From Eutrophocola sp049446715 (GTDB lineage Bacteria > Pseudomonadota > Gammaproteobacteria > Pseudomonadales > Pseudohongiellaceae), in contig JBMTQX010000006.1 of NCBI GenBank assembly GCA_049446715.1, positions 1-64,000 of the forward strand: 64,000 nt of DNA, written 5' to 3'. A program made the position numbers and the translations under genes. Below, in pieces: positions 25,970-34,324 of the stretch (position 1 is its first letter; each line of letters starts with the position of its first letter). The notes below the pieces were generated by a model. It worked only from the letters and a program-made list of their open reading frames with translations. It searched no databases and had not been told where the DNA came from.

Positions 25970-27250
25970 ATGTTCATCAGCAAAAAGCATTTGTCACGTC
26001 GCAAGGTCCTGAAAGGTGCAGGTGCCAGTATTGCACTGCCCATGCTGGACGCCATGATTCCGGCTGCGACCGCACAGCCATCCGCCAAGCTGCGTCTCGG
26101 GTTTGTCTATATCCCGCACGGCGCTGTCTACAATAACTGGACGCCGACAGCGACCGGCACCGATTTCGAAATGAGTCCGATCCTGGCGACACTGGCGGAC
26201 TACAAAAGCTACATGACCGTGGTCAGCGACCTGCGCAACAAGCCGGCAGAGAGCCCTGATCCCCATGCCATCACCGCGGGCACCTGGCTACGCTGCGTAG
26301 CGCCGGAAGGCACCAGCAATCCGGAAGACGGCGTCAGTGCCGACCAGTTTGCCGCCCGCGTGCTCGGCAACGAAACGCCGTTCCCGTCTCTGGAGTTGTC
26401 TACCAATGGCGCCAATGGCGGCAGCTATTCCTCTACCATCGCATTCCGTACACCGACACAGCCGCTGCCGATGGAACACGATCCGCGCAAGCTTTACTTC
26501 CGCATGTTTGGTCAGGGTGATACCGCCGAGGAGCGTGATGCCATTGCCCGTGAAACCAATTCTCTGCTGGACCTTGTCATGGAAGATGCCGCTTCCCTGA
26601 ACCGTGAACTCGGTGCCAGTGATCGCGTCCTGATGGGTGAGTACCTGGAGTCTGTGCGCGAAATTGAAATGCAGATGCAGAAACTGGCTGAGCAGGACCT
26701 GTCCCATATGGATATTCCGGACGCGCCAGTTGGCGTGCCGGGAAGCTTTCCGGCACACCTAGACCTGATGTACGACCTGATGGCCCTGGCCTACCAGGCG
26801 GACCTGACCCGCGTGGCCACGTTTATGTCCGATCGTGAGGTCAGTATGCGCACGTATAACCACATTGGTATTTCGGATGCCTTCCATCCACTGTCCCATC
26901 ACCAGGATGATCCGGCGAAACTGGATCGACTGACCCGCGTGCAGACCTGGTATGCCTCGTCCTTTGCCCGTTTTGTCGACAAGCTGGCGACGATGCCGGA
27001 TGTGGATGGTACGGTGCTGGATAACTCGCTGATTCTGTACGGCAGCTGTATGGCCAACAGTAACCTGCACAACAACGACAAGGTGCCGTCCGTCATCCTT
27101 GGCAAGGCCGGTGGCCGCATCAAGGGCGGCCAACATCTCAAATATGCGCAGGACACGCCGCTGGCCAACCTGATGCATACCGTACTGGATCGGGTCGGCG
27201 TTGAGATGGAGCACTTCGGTGACAGCACCGGCCTGCTGTCGGAAGTCTGA
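25970..27250 (+). CDS. DUF1552 family Tat-exported protein
   Basis: A 426-residue protein starting with a twin-arginine signal (SRRKVLKGAGASIALP), so it is probably exported folded. The mature part has the DUF1552 segments FVYIPHGAVYNNWTP, LSTNGANGGSYSS and YGSCMANSNLHNNDKVPSVILG, and resembles the alkaline-phosphatase-like DUF1501/DUF1552 group. It almost always sits next to a DUF1592/DUF1588 protein, as here (85-base gap), so the two probably act together. Catalytic activity has not been assigned to the family as far as I know. Confidence 0.88.
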   Translation: MFISKKHLSRRKVLKGAGASIALPMLDAMIPAATAQPSAKLRLGFVYIPHGAVYNNWTPTATGTDFEMSPILATLADYKSYMTVVSDLRNKPAESPDPHAITAGTWLRCVAPEGTSNPEDGVSADQFAARVLGNETPFPSLELSTNGANGGSYSSTIAFRTPTQPLPMEHDPRKLYFRMFGQGDTAEERDAIARETNSLLDLVMEDAASLNRELGASDRVLMGEYLESVREIEMQMQKLAEQDLSHMDIPDAPVGVPGSFPAHLDLMYDLMALAYQADLTRVATFMSDREVSMRTYNHIGISDAFHPLSHHQDDPAKLDRLTRVQTWYASSFARFVDKLATMPDVDGTVLDNSLILYGSCMANSNLHNNDKVPSVILGKAGGRIKGGQHLKYAQDTPLANLMHTVLDRVGVEMEHFGDSTGLLSEV

Positions 27251-27268
27251 TCGGGGATGCAATTCAAG

Positions 27269-28777
27269 ATGGTCACTTTTCTGAAAAGATTGACAGCCAC
27301 CATTATGCTGTCCTCACTGCTGCCGTCAGCCTTTGCAGCGGATGCACCGCTGGTTGCCCTGGCAGAACAGCAGCAGTTTGAGGAGGCCATGGCACTCGTT
27401 GCCTCCGGGTCTGATGTCAATCGCGCTTCTGTCGATGGCACGACGGCACTGCACTGGGCCGCCTATTATGGTGCCGAAGACTTTGCCGCACGTTTGCTCA
27501 GGGCCGAGGCCGACCCGGATGTCCGCAACAATTACGGTTCCACGCCGCTCGGGGAAGCCGCTGCCAAGGGTGACCTGGCCATGATCGAACTGTTGCTAGA
27601 TGCCGGTGCCGATGTGGAGTCGGAAAATCAGGAAGGGCAGACCGCCCTCATGGCGGTATCTCGTACCGGCAACCTGGAAGCGGCGGAACTGCTGCTGGAT
27701 AAGGGCGCCGATGTGAATGCGGTGGAAAGCTGGGGCGGGCAGACTGCACTGCACTGGGCCGCCGCAAGACAGCATCCGGAAATGGTCGCCCTGTTGCTGG
27801 AGCATGGTGCCAACATCGATGTGCGTGGCATTGATCGCAACTGGGAGCGCCGGGTGACCTCCGAGCCGCGCATGAAGGACATGCAAACCGGTGGCCTGAC
27901 CCCGCTGCTGTATGCCGTGCGGGAAAACTGCCTGGCGTGTGTCGAGGTGTTGCTGGATGCCGGTGCCGATATCAACAAGCCGGACCCGGATAATGTGTCG
28001 CCATTGATCCTGGCCTTGGTCAATATGCGTTACGACGTCGCCATGCTGCTCATCGAACGTGGAGCTGACATCAATCAGTGGGATTTCTTCGGTCGTACGC
28101 CATTATTTGCCGCGGTGGACACCCATCTGGTCGCAGGGCGCAGCAATCGCGGTGATCTGCCGGCCACCGATAAATACACCGCCCTGGAGGTGGCCAAAGT
28201 GTTGCTGGAAAAAGGTGCCAACCCTGATCTGAGCTTGAAGCTGTATCCGCCCGCGAGGGAAATCGTGTATGACCGCGCCAATGATTTCAACATCATGAAT
28301 TCCGGTGCCACGCCCATGATGCATGCCTCCTACATTGGTGACATCGAGATGATGAAACTGTTGCTGGAATATGACGCCGACTGGCGCCAGGCCAACGTGT
28401 TCGGCGTCACGCCGATGATTGCGCTGACCAGCAAGTCCACCAATGAAAATACCCGGGGCTCGCTGAAAACCGAACTCGATGTGATGCGCGGACTGGATGT
28501 GCTCATGGGCGTTGGTGCTGACATCAACCAGAAGGGTGGGCCACGCGGTGAAACACCCCTGCATACCAGTGCCCGGCGCAACTGGCAGAATGTGGTGACA
28601 TTCCTGGTGGAAAATGGCGCTGATCTCTATGCAGAGGACGCTAATGGCCTCATTCCCCTGGATTACGCCACGGGCAAGGCTGATACCCAGTCTCTGGGTG
28701 CCTTTGATGTCATTGGTGAACTGCCGGAAATGGCGGCACTGATTCGCAAACTGATGGCTGAACATTCCAGGCCATGA
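27269..28777 (+). CDS. Periplasmic ankyrin-repeat protein
   Basis: About 502 residues with a signal peptide (MVTFLKRL...SAFAAD). The mature protein consists of ankyrin repeats with the LLLDAGADV / G-TALHWAA pattern: roughly nine, with a longer insert near residues 195-220 and another around 295-350. Ankyrin repeats bind proteins, so this may scaffold the neighbouring DUF1592 and DUF1552 proteins; that link is inferred from gene order. Start at 27269 has GGGGA 11 bases upstream; an in-frame ATG at 27257 adds four residues but leaves almost no room for a ribosome binding site. It begins 18 bases after the DUF1552 stop. Confidence 0.85.
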   Translation: MVTFLKRLTATIMLSSLLPSAFAADAPLVALAEQQQFEEAMALVASGSDVNRASVDGTTALHWAAYYGAEDFAARLLRAEADPDVRNNYGSTPLGEAAAKGDLAMIELLLDAGADVESENQEGQTALMAVSRTGNLEAAELLLDKGADVNAVESWGGQTALHWAAARQHPEMVALLLEHGANIDVRGIDRNWERRVTSEPRMKDMQTGGLTPLLYAVRENCLACVEVLLDAGADINKPDPDNVSPLILALVNMRYDVAMLLIERGADINQWDFFGRTPLFAAVDTHLVAGRSNRGDLPATDKYTALEVAKVLLEKGANPDLSLKLYPPAREIVYDRANDFNIMNSGATPMMHASYIGDIEMMKLLLEYDADWRQANVFGVTPMIALTSKSTNENTRGSLKTELDVMRGLDVLMGVGADINQKGGPRGETPLHTSARRNWQNVVTFLVENGADLYAEDANGLIPLDYATGKADTQSLGAFDVIGELPEMAALIRKLMAEHSRP

Positions 28778-28811
28778 TGGTGGCTGCCCCGGGGGCAATG
28801 GTTTTTGACCC

Positions 28812-28843
28812 AAAAAGGGGGCGCTGCAGCGGCCCCTTTTTTC
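28812..28843 (+). terminator. Probable terminator after the ankyrin gene
   Basis: AAAAAGGGGGCGCTG and CAGCGGCCCCTTTTTT form a near-perfect inverted repeat with one internal mismatch, flanked by A and T runs, between the ankyrin gene and the oxygenase start at 28868. It has no real loop in its fully paired form. Confidence 0.6.
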
Positions 28844-28867
28844 ATGGCGGTAGTTGCGCAGGTCAGC

Positions 28868-29548
28868 ATGACTGATGCCTTTGTCCGCCAGGCCGGCTCG
28901 ATCACCTCGCAGACTGTGGCAGATGCCATTGCCCTTGCCATCCAGGAGAAAGGCTATGCCATTGTCGAAGACTCGCTGCCGGCATCGCTGCTACAGTCAT
29001 TGCTGGCGCATTTCCAGTCCCTGGAGGCGGAAAAATTCAATCGGGCAGGCATTGGTCGCGAAGGGGCATTCCAGGTAAACGGGTTAGTCCGTACCGACGA
29101 AATCCATTGGCTGGAAGGCACACATCCGGCGACCAGTGCGTATTTCCACTGGATGGAGCAGTTGCGGATTGCGCTGAACAGGCGCCTGTTTCTGGGGCTG
29201 TTTGATTATGAATGCCACTATGCCTGGTATCCGGAAGGGGCATTCTACAAAACCCATTTCGACACCTTTCGTTTTGACCCTCTGCGCGGCAGCAGCACCC
29301 GCGTCATCTCCAGCGTGCTCTATCTCAATCCGTCCTGGCAGGCAGGCGACGGCGGTGAACTGGTCATCTATCACCCGGATCAGAGCGGCATCCTGGAAAC
29401 GATCGCACCGTTGTTTGGCCGCCTGGTCCTGTTTCTGAGTGTGGATTTTCCCCATGAAGTCCTGCCCGTAAACGCGCCGCGGTATTCCGTGACCGGCTGG
29501 TTCCGCAAGAACAATTCCCTCACTGATAGTATCGATCCACCACGCTGA
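28868..29548 (+). CDS. 2OG-Fe(II) oxygenase, prolyl 4-hydroxylase-like
   Basis: A 226-residue cytoplasmic protein with the double-stranded beta-helix iron site: His129-x-Asp131 (THFDTF), His196 (FPHEVL) and the 2-oxoglutarate-binding Arg205 (PRYSVTGWFR). The YPEGAFYKTHFD and SSVLYLNPSW segments resemble the SM-20/EGL-9-type prolyl hydroxylases; the Pseudomonas member hydroxylates EF-Tu. The target here is unknown. The ATG at 28868 (after AGGTCAGC) is chosen; codons upstream overlap the terminator. Confidence 0.82.
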   Translation: MTDAFVRQAGSITSQTVADAIALAIQEKGYAIVEDSLPASLLQSLLAHFQSLEAEKFNRAGIGREGAFQVNGLVRTDEIHWLEGTHPATSAYFHWMEQLRIALNRRLFLGLFDYECHYAWYPEGAFYKTHFDTFRFDPLRGSSTRVISSVLYLNPSWQAGDGGELVIYHPDQSGILETIAPLFGRLVLFLSVDFPHEVLPVNAPRYSVTGWFRKNNSLTDSIDPPR

Positions 29549-29638
29549 TACCATCCCGGCTCGTTTTCAGGTTTTTCAATGTCGGGTGAAGCTTGCGGGA
29601 ATTGCCTTTATCATCCGCTAAAACATAAGGGGGATATC

Positions 29639-31171
29639 ATGAACACGATACTGAAAATATGCCGATCAAGCTGCCTGGTGGCCGGTTTGCTAGGCAGCCT
29701 GGTGGCTGGCGCACAGACCCAGGACGAACGGGCGCGCGAAGTACTGGAGGCAGCTGCTGAAGCCATGGGCGGTCTCGAGGTACTGCAAGAACTGGATAAC
29801 TTCATGCTGACCGGGTTTGGTCAACGTTATTCAACCAACGGCAATCTTAGTCCCGATCCCAATGCGCCGCCCAAGTGGCAGTCAGTTACCGATGCGCGCC
29901 GCTATTTCGATTTGCGCGAGCAGCGGGCGCTTAACCAGGAACGAAACAGCTTCCAGTATCCGCTGGCGGCCTCGTTCGGACATACGTGGGCGCTCAATGA
30001 CCAGGTTCAGGACCTGACCGGAATGCTTGATCATCCTGTGCCTGCGATTCTGGTCGCCCTGTCACCGCAAACCACGCTGGGCCCGGTCAGTACCGAAGAC
30101 GGCTACACGGTTGTGCAGTTTTCACCCGATGGTGATACACCGTTCTGGATAGCGCTGGATCCCGTCACGCATCGACCGTACTGGGTGCGACGTATGACCG
30201 GGGACCACACACTGGGCGATGTGGCCAACACCACCTACTTCACCGGGTATGTGCCGTACTCTGGGATCGAGATGCCACTCGGGATCATGACGAAAATCGA
30301 CTGGCGAGACCAGGTGACCTATATGCTCCAGGTGGATTCGTATCGAGTTGACCTTGATGACTTTCCTGACATTACGGAACCACCTAAACGTGCACTCGGC
30401 ACAGCTGCACCAACAGTCAACATTACTGAACTTGCCGACGGCGTCTGGGACGTGCGCATACCCGGTATGGGGCTGGGCGGTGACGGTGGCCCGGTCATCG
30501 AATTCAGCGATCATCTTGTCATGTTCGAACCCTACGGTGACGAGCGCCTAACCCTGGCCCGGTTGGATGCCGCAAACCGGCTTGTGCCTGGCAAGCAGGT
30601 CACAGCGATTATCACCACGCATCATCATGGCGATCATGCCGGGGGTGTCCGTGGTGCGGTATCTCGTGGCGTCAGCATCATTGGCGAGCGTGAGACAGGC
30701 GCGTTTTATGAGGAGTGGGTGAATCGATCTGCCGTGAACTATCCGGATGCGCTGGCCCGAAATCCCCAACCGCTCAAATTCATTCCCGTGGATGACCAGC
30801 TGGTACTGGAGGATGAGATTCAGCGCCTGGAAATTTACCAGGTAGTTGGTCATGCCCACATGGGCAATGCCATTTTTGCCTACCTGCCGGAGGAACGTAT
30901 CCTGATGGAAGGTGACCTGGGCGATGTGAACTGGGAATGGCACTGGTGGGCCGGTGCCCTGCAGGCGAATATCGACCACTACGGACTGGACCCGTTATGG
31001 AATGTGCCGGTGCATGGCGTTGTCTTGCCTGTCGATGAAGCACTTTCCCACCATCAGGCCCAGGCTGAAGCCGCCATGGCAGACTGTGCGGACATGCAGG
31101 CAAAAGGCATCCCGTTTTTTGGCTGCCCCGTGAAATACGATGCCAACGGGTTAACCGAGCTGGCTGATTAA
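29639..31171 (+). CDS. Exported metallo-beta-lactamase-fold hydrolase
   Basis: A 510-residue protein with signal peptide (cleavage near AGA/QTQ), an N-terminal region of about 240 residues of unknown fold resembling lipoprotein-like beta domains, and a C-terminal MBL domain. The intact zinc motif HHHGDH lies near residue 327, with GHAHMGN and EGDLGDV supplying further ligands. The start at 29639 has AAGGGGGA upstream. Such proteins hydrolyse esters, lactones, thioesters or sulfates; the substrate is unknown. It contrasts with the altered MBL protein at 22430 in the same block. Confidence 0.82.
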   Translation: MNTILKICRSSCLVAGLLGSLVAGAQTQDERAREVLEAAAEAMGGLEVLQELDNFMLTGFGQRYSTNGNLSPDPNAPPKWQSVTDARRYFDLREQRALNQERNSFQYPLAASFGHTWALNDQVQDLTGMLDHPVPAILVALSPQTTLGPVSTEDGYTVVQFSPDGDTPFWIALDPVTHRPYWVRRMTGDHTLGDVANTTYFTGYVPYSGIEMPLGIMTKIDWRDQVTYMLQVDSYRVDLDDFPDITEPPKRALGTAAPTVNITELADGVWDVRIPGMGLGGDGGPVIEFSDHLVMFEPYGDERLTLARLDAANRLVPGKQVTAIITTHHHGDHAGGVRGAVSRGVSIIGERETGAFYEEWVNRSAVNYPDALARNPQPLKFIPVDDQLVLEDEIQRLEIYQVVGHAHMGNAIFAYLPEERILMEGDLGDVNWEWHWWAGALQANIDHYGLDPLWNVPVHGVVLPVDEALSHHQAQAEAAMADCADMQAKGIPFFGCPVKYDANGLTELAD

Positions 31172-31244
31172 TCGAAGCGGTGCCGATAACGAGAGCAAGA
31201 TATTCCGGGGTAGACTGGTCTGCATCATGGCGGAGGGGAAAATC

Positions 31245-32447
31245 ATGACAACATTTCGACACGTGCTGGTACTGTTCTTGTGTTCACTGTCACAGACTAA
31301 TGCCGTCCTGGCGCAGGCGCCTGACCCGGATGTTTACCGACAGCGTTCCATGCAATGGAGCGAACGCATGAACGAGCAGGCTCTCGCAGAATCGTTCAAG
31401 GGCATCACCACCCACGGCACGGTTCAGCCTAGCCTGTTTGAAATTCGCTCTACCGGTATTTCAACCGCACCGGTAAGCGCCGCTGCCGAGCGTTTCCTGG
31501 CCACCCTCAACGCCGACCAGCGTAAACGCATCAGTTTTGAGGTGGATGCCGACGAATGGCGCAAGTGGGCCAACCAGCATATCTATTACCGTGACGGTAT
31601 TTCCCTCGAAGAAATGACTGCAGAGCAGCGTGTGGCCGCGCTGGCGATGCTGGCAGAATCGTTGAGTGCCCGTGGACTGGCGCTCTCCGAAGAGATCATG
31701 CATCTCAATACCACCCTGGGTGAACTCAATGGCGATAACTTCGTAGAGTACGGGGAAGGCAAATACTGGCTGACTATCATGGGAACACCTTCCACGACCG
31801 AGCCCTGGGGCTGGCAGCTGGATGGTCATCATCTTGACCTGAACTATTTCATCCTTGGCGACCAGGTGGTCATGACCCCGGCGTTTTGGGGCTCAGAGCC
31901 CGCTGTGGCGACTTCTGGCAAGTATGCAGGCACAGCCATCATGGCAGACGAACAGCGATATGGCCTAGCTATGATCAATGGCCTGGATGCCGGGCAGCGT
32001 GGCCGCGCTATACTGGAAACCCGCAAGACCGGCAACAACATCATGACGCAGGCCTTCAGTGACAACGTGGTGCTGGATTACGCCGGTATTCGCGTGGCGG
32101 ATTTTTCCCCGGCGCAGAAGCAGCAGCTCATGCGCCTGATTGGTATCTATGTGGGCAATATGCGCGAATCACACCAGGGCTTTCGCATGGCAGAAATCGA
32201 AGCGCACCTGGATGACACCTGGCTCGCCTGGATTGGCGGTACGGAAGAGGACGATGTGTTTTATTACCGTATCCAGAGTCCGGTGGTGTTGATCGAATTT
32301 GATCATGAAACACCCGTGGGACTGACGCATCTGTATGAGCCTGGTGTGCCTTACAAGGAGCATATCCATGCCATCGTCCGCACGCCAAACGGCAATGACT
32401 ATGGCAAGGACCTGCTCCGGCAGCACTACGAAACCCATCAGCACTGA
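31245..32447 (+). CDS. DUF3500 family exported protein
   Basis: A 400-residue protein with a signal peptide ending near VLA/QAP. Family-like segments include RISFEVDADEWRKWANQHIYYRDGISLEEMT, GWQLDGHHLDLNYFILGDQVVMTPAFWGSEPA, and a His-rich C-terminus (IEFDHETP, HIHAIVRTPNGNDYG). DUF3500 has no established function as far as I know; several conserved His and Asp residues suggest a metal site. ATG 31245 follows GGAGGGG; an ATG at 31227 lies before that site. It ends 15 bases from the convergent OmpW-like gene. Confidence 0.82.
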   Translation: MTTFRHVLVLFLCSLSQTNAVLAQAPDPDVYRQRSMQWSERMNEQALAESFKGITTHGTVQPSLFEIRSTGISTAPVSAAAERFLATLNADQRKRISFEVDADEWRKWANQHIYYRDGISLEEMTAEQRVAALAMLAESLSARGLALSEEIMHLNTTLGELNGDNFVEYGEGKYWLTIMGTPSTTEPWGWQLDGHHLDLNYFILGDQVVMTPAFWGSEPAVATSGKYAGTAIMADEQRYGLAMINGLDAGQRGRAILETRKTGNNIMTQAFSDNVVLDYAGIRVADFSPAQKQQLMRLIGIYVGNMRESHQGFRMAEIEAHLDDTWLAWIGGTEEDDVFYYRIQSPVVLIEFDHETPVGLTHLYEPGVPYKEHIHAIVRTPNGNDYGKDLLRQHYETHQH

Positions 32448-32462
32448 CCGGGGGTGACCCGG

Positions 32463-33211
32463 TCAGAACTTGCGGTAGAAGCCGAGCTGGTAAACCACAG
32501 GATCAATCTGGACATCCACTTGTAAGGACTGCACGCCGAGTCCGACACCGGTAGGTGACTTCACCGTGGCTTTGGTGTCGACATCTATCCACCATGCCAA
32601 CGCGGTCAGCCCCCAGGAATTGCTGAGTGCGTCATCGAAGCCGATGCGAGCGGCCAGCCCCCAGGAATTGTCCAGATCGATGCTGTAATGCCCGAACACG
32701 CTTTCAAAATTGCCATCGGTTTGCTTATCAAAAAAGCCAGTGTAATTCACGCCTACACCGATAAACGGCTGCCAGGCGTTCTCGGCGGCATTGGGAAAAA
32801 ACAGCATGCTGACAGTGGGGGGTGTAACGGCTTCGTTTCGCCGACGGAATATACGACCAGACTGTTCGTTGCCCTGGCTGTAATCCCATGCCGGAAAGGG
32901 GTGGCAGCCAGCAGCTCAAGCCCCCAGTGATCATCCATCTTGTAAACGCCGGTGATGCCTGCCTGGGTATTGCTGTTGACCCCGACGCCCGTTCTTGTGC
33001 CCAGAGCCGAGGTAAGATTGCCCAGTTTGTCAGCAATGAGATCGCTACTGCTGTCATTCGGCTGCACCAGTGTCGGGCTTAAGCGCAACAGGGTGTCACC
33101 GCTTTCATGCGCTACCAGGCCAGCAGACATGAACACACATCCTGCCAGCAGGCCTGCTAAGGCAGGGGACAAATGGCTTGTGTGGTGGCACATTGTGTCT
33201 GATGTATTCAT
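32463..33211 (-). pseudogene. ompW: OmpW family outer-membrane protein, frameshifted
   Basis: The minus strand encodes an OmpW-type eight-stranded barrel in two frames. The first frame has a signal peptide and LAATPFRHG, preceded by DDHWGLEL. The second has AWQPFIGVGVNYTGFFD and NSWGLAARIGFD and ends in YRKF with a C-terminal Phe. The frames join at a run of six C (32817-32822, G on the plus strand); one more C would restore TK-PLHPPTVSMLFF. No other stop or gap is visible. It could be a recent pseudogene or a homopolymer sequencing error. OmpW proteins are small hydrophobic-solute channels. The start among ATG 33256, 33211 and 33193 is uncertain. Confidence 0.82.
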
Positions 33212-33415
33212 CACAATTTTACTGTCTGTGGCAGTTTCCTCCGTTTTGCGGGTCATGCTTTCAATCTAGCATCGGCAAGGTCATGATGGATTGCGAGGGG
33301 TCAAGCCACAGCGTGTCAATATCGGCTTTTCAGGAAGGCAGTTCCGCGCATGATCACGTATAATTAACGACCGTTGTTTTAGGTTTTGATTTCGCTTCTC
33401 CTCAGGGGTATCACC

Positions 33416-34300
33416 ATGGAAATAATCATCAGACGCAGAAACTTGCTTAAGGCGTTATGTGCTACGCCGGTCGTTGCCAGCCGTATCCATGCCCAGGAAG
33501 AAGGCCTGGGGCCACGCCAGGGGCGCATCAAGCAAAGTGTCATGCCGCAGGTATGGACGGGTACTGATTTCACCCTGCCGGAACGTTGCGAGATTCTGTC
33601 CCTGATGGGGTTTGCCGGCATGGATCTGCCGCAGCCAGGCGATATCCCGGTACTGCAGGACTTCGGATTGACACCGACCCTGATGACAGCCCGTTCCGGC
33701 ACATCGTTTCAGAACGGCATCATCCGGCGCGAACTGCATCAACAGATTGTTGATGAAACCCATGAAGGTATCGACATCTGTGTGGCATCAGGCTGCAAAA
33801 ACCTGATTCTGTTCCCCGGGGAACGTCGCGGCATGTCGCGGGAGGAGGGCGCCGACAACGCAGCTGAAGTGCTGGCCAGAATTGCCCCTTACGCGGAAGA
33901 GAAAGGGGTGTATGTCTGTATGGAGATCACCAACTCCAAGGTGGCGGCCGACAACCGTGCCGACCAGGTCTTCGATGATATTTACTGGGGCTTCGATGTC
34001 TGCCGTCGCAGTGGCTCCCCCAATATCACAGTGGTTTATGACTTTTATCATGTGCAGATTGCCAACGGCGATGTCGTGCGCACCATGCACGACAATCTCG
34101 ACATGATCACCCATATGCATGTCGCCGGTGTGCCGTCACGTCGTGAAATCGACCGCACGCAGGAACTCGACTATCGCTGGATCGCAGGTCAGATTGCCGA
34201 TTCCGGCTACGAGCATTTCGTGGCTCACGAGTACCGGTCAACCGAAGGCCGCAATCCGCTGATCAGCCTGGCGGTGGGATACGACATCCTCACAGTCTGA
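33416..34300 (+). CDS. Exported hydroxypyruvate isomerase-like TIM-barrel protein
   Basis: A 294-residue protein of the xylose-isomerase-like TIM barrel/Hyi group: GFAGMDLPQPGD, NLILFPGERRG, VCMEITNS, VVYDFYHVQI, and the family ending FVAHEYRST. Metal-binding acidic residues are present in MEITNS, YDFYH and AHEY. Unusually it begins MEIIIRRRNLLKALC..., a twin-arginine-like export signal ending near IHAQ, so it may work in the periplasm. ATG 33416 follows AGGGG. The substrate is unknown; sugar, keto-acid or inosose isomerases belong to this fold. Confidence 0.78.
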   Translation: MEIIIRRRNLLKALCATPVVASRIHAQEEGLGPRQGRIKQSVMPQVWTGTDFTLPERCEILSLMGFAGMDLPQPGDIPVLQDFGLTPTLMTARSGTSFQNGIIRRELHQQIVDETHEGIDICVASGCKNLILFPGERRGMSREEGADNAAEVLARIAPYAEEKGVYVCMEITNSKVAADNRADQVFDDIYWGFDVCRRSGSPNITVVYDFYHVQIANGDVVRTMHDNLDMITHMHVAGVPSRREIDRTQELDYRWIAGQIADSGYEHFVAHEYRSTEGRNPLISLAVGYDILTV

Positions 34301-34324
34301 CGCTCGCGTCGGGCAGACATCCCG

